Source: Planctomycetota bacterium (lineage in GTDB: Bacteria > Planctomycetota > JAJSAM01 > JAJVHW01). From it: a stretch of DNA of 64,000 bases. The position numbers were made by a program, and so were the translations under genes. Under the pieces are notes generated by a model. It made no database searches, was not told the origin of the DNA, and was given only the letters and a program-made list of their open reading frames with translations. Every line of letters starts with the position of its first letter. Within the stretch, counting starts at the first letter, position 1. This document shows positions 1 to 9,479 of the stretch, one piece after another. The DNA is taken from the NCBI GenBank assembly GCA_021776825.1, contig JAJFFG010000050.1:62001-126000 (forward strand). Reading direction: 5' to 3'.

Positions 1-1
1 C

Positions 2-421
2 TCCGAGACTGGACTTCCGATCCGTTGCACCGACGAGGCCTTGGACGCGCTCCTCCAGCACAGCTGGCCCGGCAACATCCGGGAGCTCCAGAACGAGATC
101 CGACGCTCGTCGGCTCTCTCGCGGGGCATGATCGACGTGGACTCGCTCTCTCCGGAGGTCCGGGAGGCACGCCCCGCGGTGCCCGAGATGGTCTCCGACC
201 CCATGTCGCACCTTCGTGGCCGGGACCTCCGATCGCTCGTCGCGGAGGTGGAGATCCGCGTGCTGCGCTCGGTGCTGGACGACCAGAACGGCAACATCAC
301 TCGCACGGCGCGCGCTGTGGGGCTGTCGCGGCTCGGGCTGCGCAAGAAGATGCAGCGGTACGGCCTTCAGCGAGACGGCCAGTCCGAGGGACGCGAGGGG
401 CGATCGCAAGTCCGTAGCTAG
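2..421 (+). CDS. Sigma-54-dependent activator, C-terminal part (5' truncated)
   Basis: The reading frame is open from the first bases of the window, so the gene enters from the left. The visible part begins in the last portion of the AAA+ domain, with the hallmark WPGNIRELQN stretch. It ends in a Fis-type helix-turn-helix (NITRTARAVGLSRLGLRKKM). Proteins of this family bind upstream enhancers and hydrolyse ATP to open sigma-54 RNA polymerase complexes. The receiver or sensor domain, if any, is outside the window. The stop is TAG at 419-421. About 250 nt separate it from the FHA gene, so it may control the secretion cluster, but that is inference from position only. Confidence 0.9.
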   Translation, partial: SETGLPIRCTDEALDALLQHSWPGNIRELQNEIRRSSALSRGMIDVDSLSPEVREARPAVPEMVSDPMSHLRGRDLRSLVAEVEIRVLRSVLDDQNGNITRTARAVGLSRLGLRKKMQRYGLQRDGQSEGREGRSQVRS

Positions 422-668
422 GAACCGTTTGCAGTCTCGGCGGACCGCGGGGACGGCCCTCTCCAGTATCCATTTTGTGCTGTCCGGCTCGCGCTGACCT
501 TCCCTATACTCCGCGCGCCGAGAGGACGCTTTCCAGGGGTGGGACCACGCCTGCGCACAGGGCATGTGCGCATGGGCGTGAGCGATCGTCCGACGTCATG
601 CTGTTCGAGCGAACGGCGGTCGTGTTCTATCCCCAGGCTGGCGCCCGCGTGCGCGGGAGGACCGAGGG

Positions 669-3029
669 ATGCCGAAACTGACGTACACGATCGACGGCAA
701 CGAGAAGATCGTCGAGGTGACCGAATCGTGCTCGATCGGCAAGGCCGACGGCAACACGATCGTGCTCGCCGATGAGCCGGCAGCGTCGCGTCGTCACTGC
801 CAGATCATGAAGTTGTCGAAGAGCTTCGAGATCTCTGATCTGGGCAGCACGAACGGCACCAAGGTCAACGGCAAGACGGTGAAACGACACTCACTGCGCC
901 ACGGTGACCGCATCGAGATCGGCGAGACGGCTCTGCGTTGGGCCGAGCGCGAGGAGGATGGGAAGAGCGCCGCCGCCGAGGCTGGCGGCTGCTATCTGGT
1001 CCTCGCTGGCGGCGCTCGCGATGGCGAGCGCGTGAAGATCGGGAGTCGCGTCACCTTCGGTCGCAAGCCGTCCAACGACATCTCGTTCGACAGCTCCGCC
1101 GTCTCCGGCTTCCACTGCGAGATCTCGAAGGAGGGCGGCGCGTACGTCCTGCGCGACCTCGGTTCGACCAACGGCACGATGGTCGACGGCGAGCCGATCA
1201 CCGAGATCGCGCTCCAGCACGGCCAGCGGCTCCGCGTCGGCGATCAGCGCATCGTCTTCGTCGATCCGTCCGTCTCCGACTTCGAAGAGGCGATGGCGGC
1301 GGTGGACGACCTCGGCTCGGAGTGGGGCATGCTCCGCGCCGAGATGGACATGTCCCGCGCGCAGTCCGCGCGGCGCAGTCAGGTCGTCGGCTTCGTCGCC
1401 CTCGCGGTCGTGGTCGGCATCGGAGGCTGGGTCCTGTCGAACCCCGACATGTTCGGCGAGCAGGTCGCTGGGCTCGAGGTCGACCCCGACAACCTCCTGA
1501 AGGACAACGACTTCTCCTTCGAGGACCTGGCCTCGGGCTGGGACGTCAAGGCCGGCTCGCCGGCGCAGGCCGGCTTCGAAGAGGGCGAGGGCAAGCAGGG
1601 CACGTCGTTCTACGCGGTCGATCGCAAGGGACCGGCGGGTGCTCCCGCGGTGGCCGAGTACACCGGCAAAGAGTTCACGGTCCGTCCCGGTCAGGCGTAC
1701 GAGTTCGGTGGCTGGATGAAGGCCACCGGCGGTGGCCAGGCCGCCATGCGCGTGCTGTGGATCGGTGCCGGCGAGGGCGTGGCGACGCGCCACAGCTCAA
1801 CGCCGCTCGTCTCGGCGGGCAGTTGGACCGAGTCCAAGGCCGTCGCGATGCCGCCCCCGAACACAAGCGCCGCGCGGCTCGAGCTGATCAACGTCGGCGG
1901 CGGGCGCGCGTACTTCGACGACATCTGGGCGAAGCGTTCCGACGGTGGCCCGACCTCGGCCGACGACGGACCGATCAAGGTGCAGGCGAACCCGGACGGG
2001 TCATTCGGCATCTGGCGCGAGTCCGATGCGCTCATCGAGGACCTCGCCGTCGTCGGCGGGCTGTTCGGCGATGGCGCCGGCACGGGCGCCCGCCCGGCGC
2101 GGGCCGGCACGGCGAGCGTCTCGTCGGTCTCGAAGAGTGACGGCGGCGTCACGATCAGCGGCAGCGTGCTCGATCCGTACTCTGGTGAGTCTGGCGACTT
2201 CAGCGTCGCCGTGACGCTGGCGGGCGGCCGCAACGTCAACATCAAGGCGACGCTCCCCAAGGGCGCCGGACTCCTCGGCATCGTGGCGCCCGACTTCGTC
2301 AAGGAGGGCGTCGGCGTCTGGACCGCCTCGGGCTCGTTCCGTGAGACCCAGACGCGCTACGTGACCAACGTGGCACGCATCAGCGTCGGCAGCCTGAAGC
2401 GCTACGAGTCCTCGGCGAGCGGCTTCAGCCTCGCGATCCTCTCGGACGACGGCGGCACGGCCCTCGGGTTCGGTGGGGACGGGGCGCTCGAACTCTCGAT
2501 CGATACGGACACGAAGGCCCTGGACGACAAGCGCGACGCGCTGCGCGTCAAGGCGGAGACGGCGAAGGCTCAGGCCCAGATGGGTCAGGCCATGAAGCTC
2601 TACGAGGCGTACGCCGCCGAGTTCCCGGAGGGCGATCGCCGTCGCGTCGCCGCGCTGACCGAGGCCGAGGCGTTGCAGGCCGCGGGGGGCGAGCGCGACG
2701 ACATCCTGCGGGACAACATCGTGGGAGCCGTCGCGTACGGCGACCTCGAGGCGCTCCGTGCGTTGGAAAAAGAGGCCCAGAACCTGATCGACAGTTATGG
2801 GTCGCCCGTTGCGAACGCGGCGCTCACGACCATCCAGGAAGCCATCGCGACCCGTCGCAAGACGGAGTCCGCCAAGCATGCCACCCCGTTGCTCGGGAAG
2901 GCTGCCGACTACCGAAAGGGCGGCATGAAGTCCATGGCCGCCGCGATCTATCGCGACATCGTGCTCCGCTTCACGGGCACGGACGCCGCAACCAAAGCGC
3001 AGGCCGAGTTGGCCTCGCTGGGACAGTAG
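669..3029 (+). CDS. Membrane-anchored tandem FHA-domain protein
   Basis: 786 aa. Two forkhead-associated domains lie at about residues 20-90 and 125-190, each with the GSTNGT core and an upstream S/R-R-x-H or SGFHCE element. FHA domains bind phosphothreonine, so a Ser/Thr kinase input is likely. A single membrane segment at about 239-257 (VVGFVALAVVVGIGGWVLS) puts the FHA part in the cytoplasm and a large C-terminal part outside. That part looks carbohydrate-binding-like (300-420) and ends in TPR-like helices (610-786). GGGAGG at 655-660 precedes the ATG. It is first in a rightward operon, 8 nt before pilM. A TATACT box at 505-510 might be the promoter -10, but I see no matching -35. Confidence 0.85.
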   Translation: MPKLTYTIDGNEKIVEVTESCSIGKADGNTIVLADEPAASRRHCQIMKLSKSFEISDLGSTNGTKVNGKTVKRHSLRHGDRIEIGETALRWAEREEDGKSAAAEAGGCYLVLAGGARDGERVKIGSRVTFGRKPSNDISFDSSAVSGFHCEISKEGGAYVLRDLGSTNGTMVDGEPITEIALQHGQRLRVGDQRIVFVDPSVSDFEEAMAAVDDLGSEWGMLRAEMDMSRAQSARRSQVVGFVALAVVVGIGGWVLSNPDMFGEQVAGLEVDPDNLLKDNDFSFEDLASGWDVKAGSPAQAGFEEGEGKQGTSFYAVDRKGPAGAPAVAEYTGKEFTVRPGQAYEFGGWMKATGGGQAAMRVLWIGAGEGVATRHSSTPLVSAGSWTESKAVAMPPPNTSAARLELINVGGGRAYFDDIWAKRSDGGPTSADDGPIKVQANPDGSFGIWRESDALIEDLAVVGGLFGDGAGTGARPARAGTASVSSVSKSDGGVTISGSVLDPYSGESGDFSVAVTLAGGRNVNIKATLPKGAGLLGIVAPDFVKEGVGVWTASGSFRETQTRYVTNVARISVGSLKRYESSASGFSLAILSDDGGTALGFGGDGALELSIDTDTKALDDKRDALRVKAETAKAQAQMGQAMKLYEAYAAEFPEGDRRRVAALTEAEALQAAGGERDDILRDNIVGAVAYGDLEALRALEKEAQNLIDSYGSPVANAALTTIQEAIATRRKTESAKHATPLLGKAADYRKGGMKSMAAAIYRDIVLRFTGTDAATKAQAELASLGQ

Positions 3030-3037
3030 GAGGAGTC

Positions 3038-4753
3038 ATGGCCGCTGTCGGCACCGGCGTCTCGATCGGGTCCCGAACCGTCCGGGTCCTTTCGGTCAAG
3101 CAAGGTAAGGACGGATCGTGGTTGGTCACCAAGGCGTTGACCGCACCGCTGTCCAGCGCGGATCTCTCGCCGGCGCGTCGCGCCGCGGAGGCCCGTGCAG
3201 CGATCCAAACCACGGGCGCCAAGGGGCAGGCTCTCGCCAGCCTCTCGGGGCGCGATCTCATCGTGCGCTACACGCAGGTGCCTCCGGTCCCGGACTGGCG
3301 CCTCGAGATGCTCATGAACTTCGAGATCCAGGAGGTTGCGGAGCAGTCGGGCGGTGACGTGTCGGCGGCCTACGCGCTGCTGGACGTGGACGACACCACG
3401 AGCGGCGACAACGTCGTGCTCGTGGCGCTCGCCAAGAACGGCTACCTCAAGCCTCACATCGAGGCGCTGAAGGGCTCGAACCTGGACGTCCTTGGTGGCT
3501 GCCCCCGCGCCGTCGGCGCGTTCTGGGCCTACAAGGAGAACGGTCACCTCCGCCACGACGAGACTGTCGTGATCATGCACATCGGCAACGAGAACACCGA
3601 CGTCGCCATCGCACGCGCCGGCGTGCTGCTCTTCGCTCGTAACGTGACGGGCGGCAGCAAGCTGTTCACCGACGCCCTCGTCGAGAACATGCGCGTCAAC
3701 CCCGCGACGGCCGAGAAGCTGAAGATCACGAAGGGCAACCTCACGCCTCGCGGCCAGGCGCGCTATCGCGATTCGGGTGAGGAAAAGGTCGCCAACAACC
3801 TGATGGGCGTCGGCGGACACTTCGTGTCGGCCTTCAACTCGTCAGTGATGTTCGCGAAGGCGCAGACGAAGGTGCCGGATTGCCAGCCCGACCGCATGGT
3901 CGTGATGGGCGCCGGTGCGATGCTGCGCGGCCTGCCGGAGTACCTCGAGTCGAACCTCGGCGTTCCCGTCGAGGTCTTCGATCCGCTCGACTCCATCGAC
4001 CTCTCCGAGCTCTCGTCCGAGGCGCAGAATGCACTGCGTCAGGAACAGGGAGCCATCGCGTCGACGCTCGGACTCGCGCAGCTCGCCGCTGACGCGGATG
4101 CGCCGCAAGTGCACATCCTTCCGGAGGCCGAGAAGAAGCGCCGGGAGTTCGCGCAGCAGACGATGCCGATGCTCATCGGTGCCGCCATCCTCGCGATCGC
4201 GATGGTGCTCGCGTTCATCATGGCCGGCAGCGCGTACGACGAAGCAGTCGCCGAGAAGGGGCAGCTCGACCAGCTTGCGCGCGAGTTCAACGAGAACCGC
4301 GGTCTCGCCAAGGCGGCCTCCGATCGGGTGGCCAAGGTCAACGACGAGAAGTTCCGTCTGCGCCGCATGGTGGCGCTCGGTCCCGCAACGCAGCGCATCC
4401 TCGACCTCATTGAGAACGTCATCAATGAGGGGAACTTCGAGGAGATCCACATCACCAACGTCAAGGCGTCGATGAACGAGATCACCGTCAACGGGGAGCG
4501 CGAGCTGGTGCCGGAGGTGGTGATCGACGCGATGGTTCAGTCCGTCGGGTCGCGTCCGCCGGCCGAGGCCCAGACGGCGTTCAGCGTCGGCGCCAAGAGT
4601 TCGGTGCAGACCAAGTTCGGTCTGGAGTACGCCGAGATCGGCGCACCGCAGTCGAGCGGCGCTGGCAGCGTCGAGTTCAAGTTCCGCATTCGCCAGATGG
4701 ACTTCCCCGAACGGGAACCCGCTGCGGACGCCGGCAACGGCGAAGGGAGCTAG
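3038..4753 (+). CDS. pilM: PilM-PilN fusion (GspL-like platform protein)
   Basis: 571 aa. Residues 1-355 have the actin-like fold signature of PilM: an early GVSIGSRTVRVL strand-loop, IVRYTQVPPVP, then DETVVIMHIGNENTDVAI and the later MVVMGAGAMLRGL nucleotide-site segments. A membrane helix at about 376-397 is followed by coiled coil and a small ferredoxin-like domain, as in PilN. Normally PilM (cytoplasmic) and PilN (inner membrane) are separate proteins that bind each other, and GspL of type II secretion is the natural fused counterpart. AGGAGG at 3028-3033 overlaps the upstream stop region. The next gene is PilO/GspM-like, completing the inner-membrane platform. Confidence 0.85.
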   Translation: MAAVGTGVSIGSRTVRVLSVKQGKDGSWLVTKALTAPLSSADLSPARRAAEARAAIQTTGAKGQALASLSGRDLIVRYTQVPPVPDWRLEMLMNFEIQEVAEQSGGDVSAAYALLDVDDTTSGDNVVLVALAKNGYLKPHIEALKGSNLDVLGGCPRAVGAFWAYKENGHLRHDETVVIMHIGNENTDVAIARAGVLLFARNVTGGSKLFTDALVENMRVNPATAEKLKITKGNLTPRGQARYRDSGEEKVANNLMGVGGHFVSAFNSSVMFAKAQTKVPDCQPDRMVVMGAGAMLRGLPEYLESNLGVPVEVFDPLDSIDLSELSSEAQNALRQEQGAIASTLGLAQLAADADAPQVHILPEAEKKRREFAQQTMPMLIGAAILAIAMVLAFIMAGSAYDEAVAEKGQLDQLAREFNENRGLAKAASDRVAKVNDEKFRLRRMVALGPATQRILDLIENVINEGNFEEIHITNVKASMNEITVNGERELVPEVVIDAMVQSVGSRPPAEAQTAFSVGAKSSVQTKFGLEYAEIGAPQSSGAGSVEFKFRIRQMDFPEREPAADAGNGEGS

Positions 4754-4758
4754 TCCCC

Positions 4759-5634
4759 ATGGATGAGATGTGGCAACGGCACAAGGCCTTCATTCTGAAG
4801 TGCGTCATCGGGGGCATCGTCTTCCTGATCGCCTGGGGCGTGAAGTCGAACATGTACTCGGAGACCGAGCAGATCCAGGGGGCGAACGAGCGCAAGAAGC
4901 GCGAGCTCGAGTCCCAGGTCTCCGACGGGAAGGCGCCCTCGAAGGCGTTCATCCGAGAGCAGGAGCAACTGGCCGAGGCCGGTGAGGCGCAGATCCGCGA
5001 TCTCGCCAACTTGGTCGCCTCCACGGCATCGCCGAAGGACCAGAAGATCGCCTACGTTCGTGAGAACGTGAGCCTGCTCCTGGGCACCATCGGCAAGCAG
5101 GCGGAGACCGACACCTACGTCGGCCTCTACCAGCAGGTCGCGCAAGGTTGCCTGTTCAAGCTCCGCGAGGCGGCGCGCAGCGAGCTCGTCGGTCGCGCAG
5201 CTCAGTCGGGTAAACAGGTCGACGAGTCGCTCGGCGTCACGCAGGCGTTCCAGGACGATCAGGTCCCGCTGGGCATCCACGGGCTCTCGATCGTCACCGA
5301 TGTCGTCTCACGCTGCCTGGCCTCGGAGGTCGGCGACGGCATCGACGGCATCTCCGATATCAGAATCTCTCCGCGGGGGCGTTCGCGTCGTCGCGCACAG
5401 GACGACACGCAATCTGTGCAGTCGTTCACCGTGCGCATGACGATCGAGGGTGATCCCGACGATGTGATGGCGGTGCTCCGCTCGTTCAACAACACCTCGA
5501 ATCCGGCCAACCGGCTGATGGTGCTGGACGAGATCACGTCTCTCACGCGGGATAACCCGGAGAAGGACCCGGTGAAGGCCTCGATCAGTTTGCTCGGCCT
5601 ACACCACATCGGGGTCGCGACGGGAGGCGAGTGA
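4759..5634 (+). CDS. PilO/GspM-like inner-membrane platform protein
   Basis: 291 aa. It has a short cytoplasmic N-terminus, one membrane helix at about residues 11-29, a charged coiled-coil region (35-80) and a C-terminal alpha/beta region (about 215-285, VQSFTVRMTIEGDPDDVMAV). That plan is typical of PilO and GspM, which bridge the PilM/PilN or GspL platform to the pseudopilus. Sequence similarity to those families is too weak to claim by eye, so the call rests on architecture and on its place directly after the PilM-PilN fusion. It starts 5 nt after that gene, and its TGA overlaps the next ATG (TGATG). Confidence 0.65.
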   Translation: MDEMWQRHKAFILKCVIGGIVFLIAWGVKSNMYSETEQIQGANERKKRELESQVSDGKAPSKAFIREQEQLAEAGEAQIRDLANLVASTASPKDQKIAYVRENVSLLLGTIGKQAETDTYVGLYQQVAQGCLFKLREAARSELVGRAAQSGKQVDESLGVTQAFQDDQVPLGIHGLSIVTDVVSRCLASEVGDGIDGISDIRISPRGRSRRRAQDDTQSVQSFTVRMTIEGDPDDVMAVLRSFNNTSNPANRLMVLDEITSLTRDNPEKDPVKASISLLGLHHIGVATGGE

Positions 5635-8402
5635 TGAAGAAGGAACAGACACTTCTGATCGTGTGCGTCGTCATCGGACTGCTGTTTGTCTGGATGAACA
5701 CGGGGCTCTATGCAGCCGTGAATCCGAGCAGCGTGAAGACGAAGGACGGCGGCGACTACAAGAAGAACGTCGCCGTCGACGTGCTCTCCGGAGTGGAGAG
5801 CCCCAAGGACGGACTGCGCAGCCTCGTGCAGCCCATCCGCCCTGAGGAGCGCGCCGAGCTGCCGATCATTCCGCGGCCCGGCAACCTGGCCCCCGAGTGG
5901 GTCAAGCCGCTGCCGCACCCGGCGCCGCCGGCCGACACGTGGCATGGTCTGCGTGAGTCGATCGCCGAGGTCGCCGCACCGGCCGATAACCCGGCCGGCA
6001 ACGGTCCGCCGCCCGCCGACCCCAATGACCCCTTGGACAACCCCCTCGACAAGCCCCCCGGCGTCGACCTTTCGATGGAGGCGCAGCTCGTCAAGAGGGA
6101 CGGGACGAAGCTCCCGTGCGTGCTTCGGCCGACGGGCGCGTTCGCCGGACAGCCGATCTGGAAGCTGCTCGAAGCGTGGCCGAACGTGACGTTCAACGCC
6201 GAGCAGTGGAACAAGAAGGGCACCGGTCCGGTGGGGACGTACCCCGTCGACGCCACCGAGATCGAGGCGACCTACTCGACGATCCACCTGCGGAAGACCT
6301 GCCGCAACGAGTACGAGGAAGAGCGCATTCGTCGCGGCGTCGGCGCCGGCGACCGCAACGCGCTCATCGACCTGGCCGACTGGGCGCGCGAGGATCTCGC
6401 GAAGCGCACCGGGGTTGAGGACGCTTTCCCGTACGGCACCAAGGCGGTCAAGCTCGGGATCGGTGCGCTGGAGCTGGCCAAGGCCATCAAGAACGACCTC
6501 GCACTGGTGCGCAAGCTCGGCTCCTTCTACCGCTCGGCGTACAACGCCGAGGGCGAGCTCAACACGTACATGGCGTTCCTGAACGATGGCAACGCCGAGA
6601 ACCCCGTGGTCCATCGCATCGTCGGCGACGCGCTCTTCCGCGCGAAGGCCTTCGGTCCGGCCATGGAGCACTTCGGCAAGGCCGCGGACTCCGGCGACAT
6701 CGACGGACACATCGGCATGGCCGAGTGCCTGCTCGCGACGGGCGACCTCGAGGGCGCGCTCGCGCGCTTCTCGAAGGCGCACGGCTCGGCCGACCGCGAT
6801 CAGCTCGCGCACGCCTACGAGGGCTCGGCGCGCACGGCGATCGTGACCGGCGACTTCCAGGGCGCCGTTGTATTCGCGCAGCGGGCCAAGACGGCTCGCG
6901 AGGGCGATGCTTGGGTGCTGACGACGCTCGGTGCGGCGGAGTACCTCTCCGGCAACGCGAGTGCGGCTGCCGCGACGTTCCGCTCGGCGAACGCCGTTGC
7001 GCCGGCGACCGAGTCCCGTGGCCGTACGGGCCTCGGCTTCGCGCTCGCAGTGCAGGGTCAGCTCGATGGAGCGAAGACGCAGTACGACACGGCGATTGCG
7101 ACGGACCCGCTCAACTTCTTCGACCCGCTCGTCGGCCTCGGTGACTTCCACCAACGCCGCGGCAACTTGACGCAGTCGAACGACTACTTCGAGACCGCAC
7201 GCAAGCGCGATCCCTCGAACCCGTGGATCCTGCTGCGTCTCGCCACGGCGAAGATGCGCGACGGTGTCCCGGCGACCGCGCTCGAGCTCGCCCGCGAGCT
7301 CGTGCAGACCTCTCCTGGCTGCGTCGACGGGCTACGCGTGGCCGGGCTCGCCGCCTCCGCGACGTCACGCTCCGCCGGATCCGTCGCGGAGCGCGACAAG
7401 CTGCTGGGCGAGGCCGTGCGCCACGTCGAGCGTGCGCTCCAGAAGGAGCCCGCCAACCCGGCGATCATCTACGAGTACATCTCCGTGCTGCTGGACTCGG
7501 GCCGCACGGTCGATGCGCTGCGCGTCGCCGAGAAGGCGACGAAGGTCGGCAGTGGCGTCGCGCGCCGCGATGCGCGCGTCCTGACGATGCTGGCGTACTG
7601 CCGCTTCCAGAACCAGTCGGACATCGATCTGGTGCGCGAGGCGATCGATCGGGCCAACCGTGCCGAGATCGACGCGGAGACCAAGGCCTACCTGGACCAG
7701 GTCCGTACGGCGATCGAGGACTGGGACAGCAAGCGCATCTGGCGCGACACCTTCAACCGTGGCGGCAACTCGAAGTTGTTCGGCCGGTGGAAGGAGGACG
7801 ATCAGCGTCTGGGCGTCAAGATCGGCGTGGGTAACGAGGGCTCGGCTCAGTTCGGCGGACGTCCGTCAGCCGGCGCCGAGAACCGCAAGGGCACCGCGAT
7901 GACGGTGACCAACGACCTGAAGGGCTTCATCGAGCTCGAGGCGCGGTTCCGCATCAACAGCACCGACACGGAGATCGTCTTCTCGATCTACCGCGGTTCG
8001 CTCCAGGTGCCCGGTGCCCAGGGTGGTCGACGGGGCAGCTCGTCCGAGATCGCGCTCGCGGTCGACCGTGACGACAACCTGCTCGTCTACTCGAGCGCGT
8101 CGGGCAAGAAGCGCGGCAAGGTCACGCTGCAGAAGATCGAGATCAAGGACGAGTCGGGCAACGCCGTCAAGTACCCGCGCGACGGCGAGTTCCACACGGT
8201 TCGCTTCGAGCGGACTGACGGGCCGCTCGGCAAGTACCAGGTCTACTTCGACGGCGCGCCGGTCGGCGGCGAGCAAGAGATCAACGGTCTCAGCGCGCAG
8301 CGCAATCAGGAATACACCTTCGGCATCATCGTGGATGCCGATCGCGGCACGCTAGTTGCCGTAGATATCGACGAGGTGGAGCTGACGCGGAAGGTCAACT
8401 GA
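5634..8402 (+). CDS. Membrane-anchored TPR protein with C-terminal LamG-like domain
   Basis: 922 aa from the ATG at 5634, chosen over the GTG at 5631 because GGGAGG at 5622-5627 then has 6-nt spacing. An N-terminal membrane helix (about residues 5-25) is followed by a proline-rich linker (75-145). A long series of TPR helices (about 240-690) carries the G-x-A and A-rich A-helix pattern. A beta-rich C-terminus of concanavalin/LamG appearance (about 705-920) follows, with ELEARFRINSTDTEIVFSIY and VYFDGAPVGG strands. TPR arrays in pilus systems often act as assembly scaffolds (PilF/PilW-like), but no specific role can be read. It is coupled to the upstream gene by a 1-nt overlap. Confidence 0.75.
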   Translation: MKKEQTLLIVCVVIGLLFVWMNTGLYAAVNPSSVKTKDGGDYKKNVAVDVLSGVESPKDGLRSLVQPIRPEERAELPIIPRPGNLAPEWVKPLPHPAPPADTWHGLRESIAEVAAPADNPAGNGPPPADPNDPLDNPLDKPPGVDLSMEAQLVKRDGTKLPCVLRPTGAFAGQPIWKLLEAWPNVTFNAEQWNKKGTGPVGTYPVDATEIEATYSTIHLRKTCRNEYEEERIRRGVGAGDRNALIDLADWAREDLAKRTGVEDAFPYGTKAVKLGIGALELAKAIKNDLALVRKLGSFYRSAYNAEGELNTYMAFLNDGNAENPVVHRIVGDALFRAKAFGPAMEHFGKAADSGDIDGHIGMAECLLATGDLEGALARFSKAHGSADRDQLAHAYEGSARTAIVTGDFQGAVVFAQRAKTAREGDAWVLTTLGAAEYLSGNASAAAATFRSANAVAPATESRGRTGLGFALAVQGQLDGAKTQYDTAIATDPLNFFDPLVGLGDFHQRRGNLTQSNDYFETARKRDPSNPWILLRLATAKMRDGVPATALELARELVQTSPGCVDGLRVAGLAASATSRSAGSVAERDKLLGEAVRHVERALQKEPANPAIIYEYISVLLDSGRTVDALRVAEKATKVGSGVARRDARVLTMLAYCRFQNQSDIDLVREAIDRANRAEIDAETKAYLDQVRTAIEDWDSKRIWRDTFNRGGNSKLFGRWKEDDQRLGVKIGVGNEGSAQFGGRPSAGAENRKGTAMTVTNDLKGFIELEARFRINSTDTEIVFSIYRGSLQVPGAQGGRRGSSSEIALAVDRDDNLLVYSSASGKKRGKVTLQKIEIKDESGNAVKYPRDGEFHTVRFERTDGPLGKYQVYFDGAPVGGEQEINGLSAQRNQEYTFGIIVDADRGTLVAVDIDEVELTRKVN

Positions 8403-8426
8403 CCGCGGAGGTTCCTCCAGACAGGC

Positions 8427-8546
8427 GCGGCACAGTGTTGCGGCACAGTGTTGCGTCACAGTGTTGCGTCACAGTCTTGCGTCACGGGGGCGCGGCACAC
8501 TGGCAACGCACACTGGCAACGCACACTGGGCACTGCATACTGGCGC
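8427..8546 (+). repeat. Degenerate 13-bp tandem repeat array upstream of gspG
   Basis: About nine units of 13 bp. The first two are identical (GCGGCACAGTGTT at 8427-8439 and 8440-8452). They then drift through GCGTCACAGTGTT and GCGTCACAGTCTT to the GCACACTGGCAAC family at 8495-8520. The array starts 24 nt after the stop of the TPR gene and ends about 28 nt before the gspG ATG. The period is not a multiple of three, and no open frame of merit crosses it. Confidence 0.9.
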
Positions 8547-8574
8547 GCCCCGTTCCGGGGGTGGGAGAACGGCT

Positions 8575-9222
8575 ATGAAGAGGACGCAGCAGGGCTTCTC
8601 GCTCATCGAGATTCTCGTCGTGATCACGATTCTCGGTGCGCTGGCAGCCGGCACGGCCGTGTTCCTGCAGATCACGAAGAGGAAGAAGGCGCAGTTCATC
8701 ACGCAGCAGCGCCTGACGTCGATCTCCGTGGAGCTCGAGAAAGTGAAGGGCGCCACCGGCCGCTACCCGCCGACCTCCACGAGCTCCCTGAAGGACGCCG
8801 CTGGCGTCAAGATCGGACAGAAGGTCGGGGAGCCGAACGAGACCAACATCGGCATCGAGACGGTCTACATCGCCCTGAACATGACGGGCATGAACACCGA
8901 CTGGGCCGGCCTCGGCGAGGACTCGCTCGGGAACGTCGACGAGGACGAAGTCGGCGAGATGATCGGCGAGTTGAAGACGAACTTCCTGTTCGAGTTCATC
9001 GACGCCTACGGCAACCCGTTCGTCTACTTCAAGAACAACGACTACAAGGAGCCGGGGAAGGTCGAGGGCTACGTCAACTACAAGCTCGAGACCGTCAAGG
9101 CCGCGCCCATCACCGAAGAGAAGACCCAGAACTTCTTCCGGCGCAACAGCTACCAGTTGTTCAGCATGGGACCGGACGGCCAGCCGAACACTGAAGACGA
9201 CATCGTCTTCGGCCGGTTCTAG
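8575..9222 (+). CDS. gspG: Major pseudopilin, GspG-like
   Basis: 215 aa. The N-terminus MKRTQQG-FSLIE is a textbook type III signal: prepilin peptidase cuts after Gly7, Phe becomes the N-methylated first residue, and Glu lies at +5. A 20-residue hydrophobic helix follows. The C-terminal half has the short GspG-like tail with MGPDGQPNTEDD, matching the calcium-site region of major pseudopilins. A longer frame reaches back to 8461 through the tandem repeats, but the ATG at 8575 has GGGAG at 8563-8567 and places the cleavage site correctly. The TAG stop forms part of the CTAG flank of the adjoining element. Confidence 0.9.
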   Translation: MKRTQQGFSLIEILVVITILGALAAGTAVFLQITKRKKAQFITQQRLTSISVELEKVKGATGRYPPTSTSSLKDAAGVKIGQKVGEPNETNIGIETVYIALNMTGMNTDWAGLGEDSLGNVDEDEVGEMIGELKTNFLFEFIDAYGNPFVYFKNNDYKEPGKVEGYVNYKLETVKAAPITEEKTQNFFRRNSYQLFSMGPDGQPNTEDDIVFGRF

Positions 9223-9456
9223 CCCGGACTATTCATGACGACTCACGCCCCTGAGCGGTCCAGAGCGCCGATCTCGGCGTTGCGCCTCCTCCGAGACGGA
9301 ACGACGTCGCAGTCGTCGGCGCGCCTTGATCTCGACGATCTGTCCTCGCTCAGGACGGCCCACTCGGCGCGAGCCGTTCCCTCCCGCATCCAGGCAGTTC
9401 CTGTACTCCCGGACGACGGTCGTCACGGAGTGCGCGAGCCTCATGAACACTCCGGG
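9223..9456 (+). mobile_element. MITE-like element, copy 1 (234 bp, CTAG target duplication)
   Basis: The left end CCCGGACTATTCATGA and the reverse complement of the right end, CCCGGAGTGTTCATGA, match at 14 of 16 bases. The flanks are CTAG (9219-9222) and CTAG (9457-9460), a perfect 4-bp duplication. The interior is about 85-90 percent identical to the copy at 56863-57095 and contains a further inverted pair (CCTGAGCG/CGCTCAGG). No transposase is encoded. Four-base duplications and CC-starting ends resemble what I recall of the IS1380 family, but that assignment is tentative. Confidence 0.8.
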
Positions 9457-9479
9457 CTAGGGTCCGGGGAGGCGACAGC

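Noticed and set aside
604-630. Promoter before the FHA gene (TTCGAG and TTCTAT)
   Set aside because: Spacer is only 15 bp and both boxes are weak; a small GTTCG/CGAAC dyad here was also noted but has no partner.
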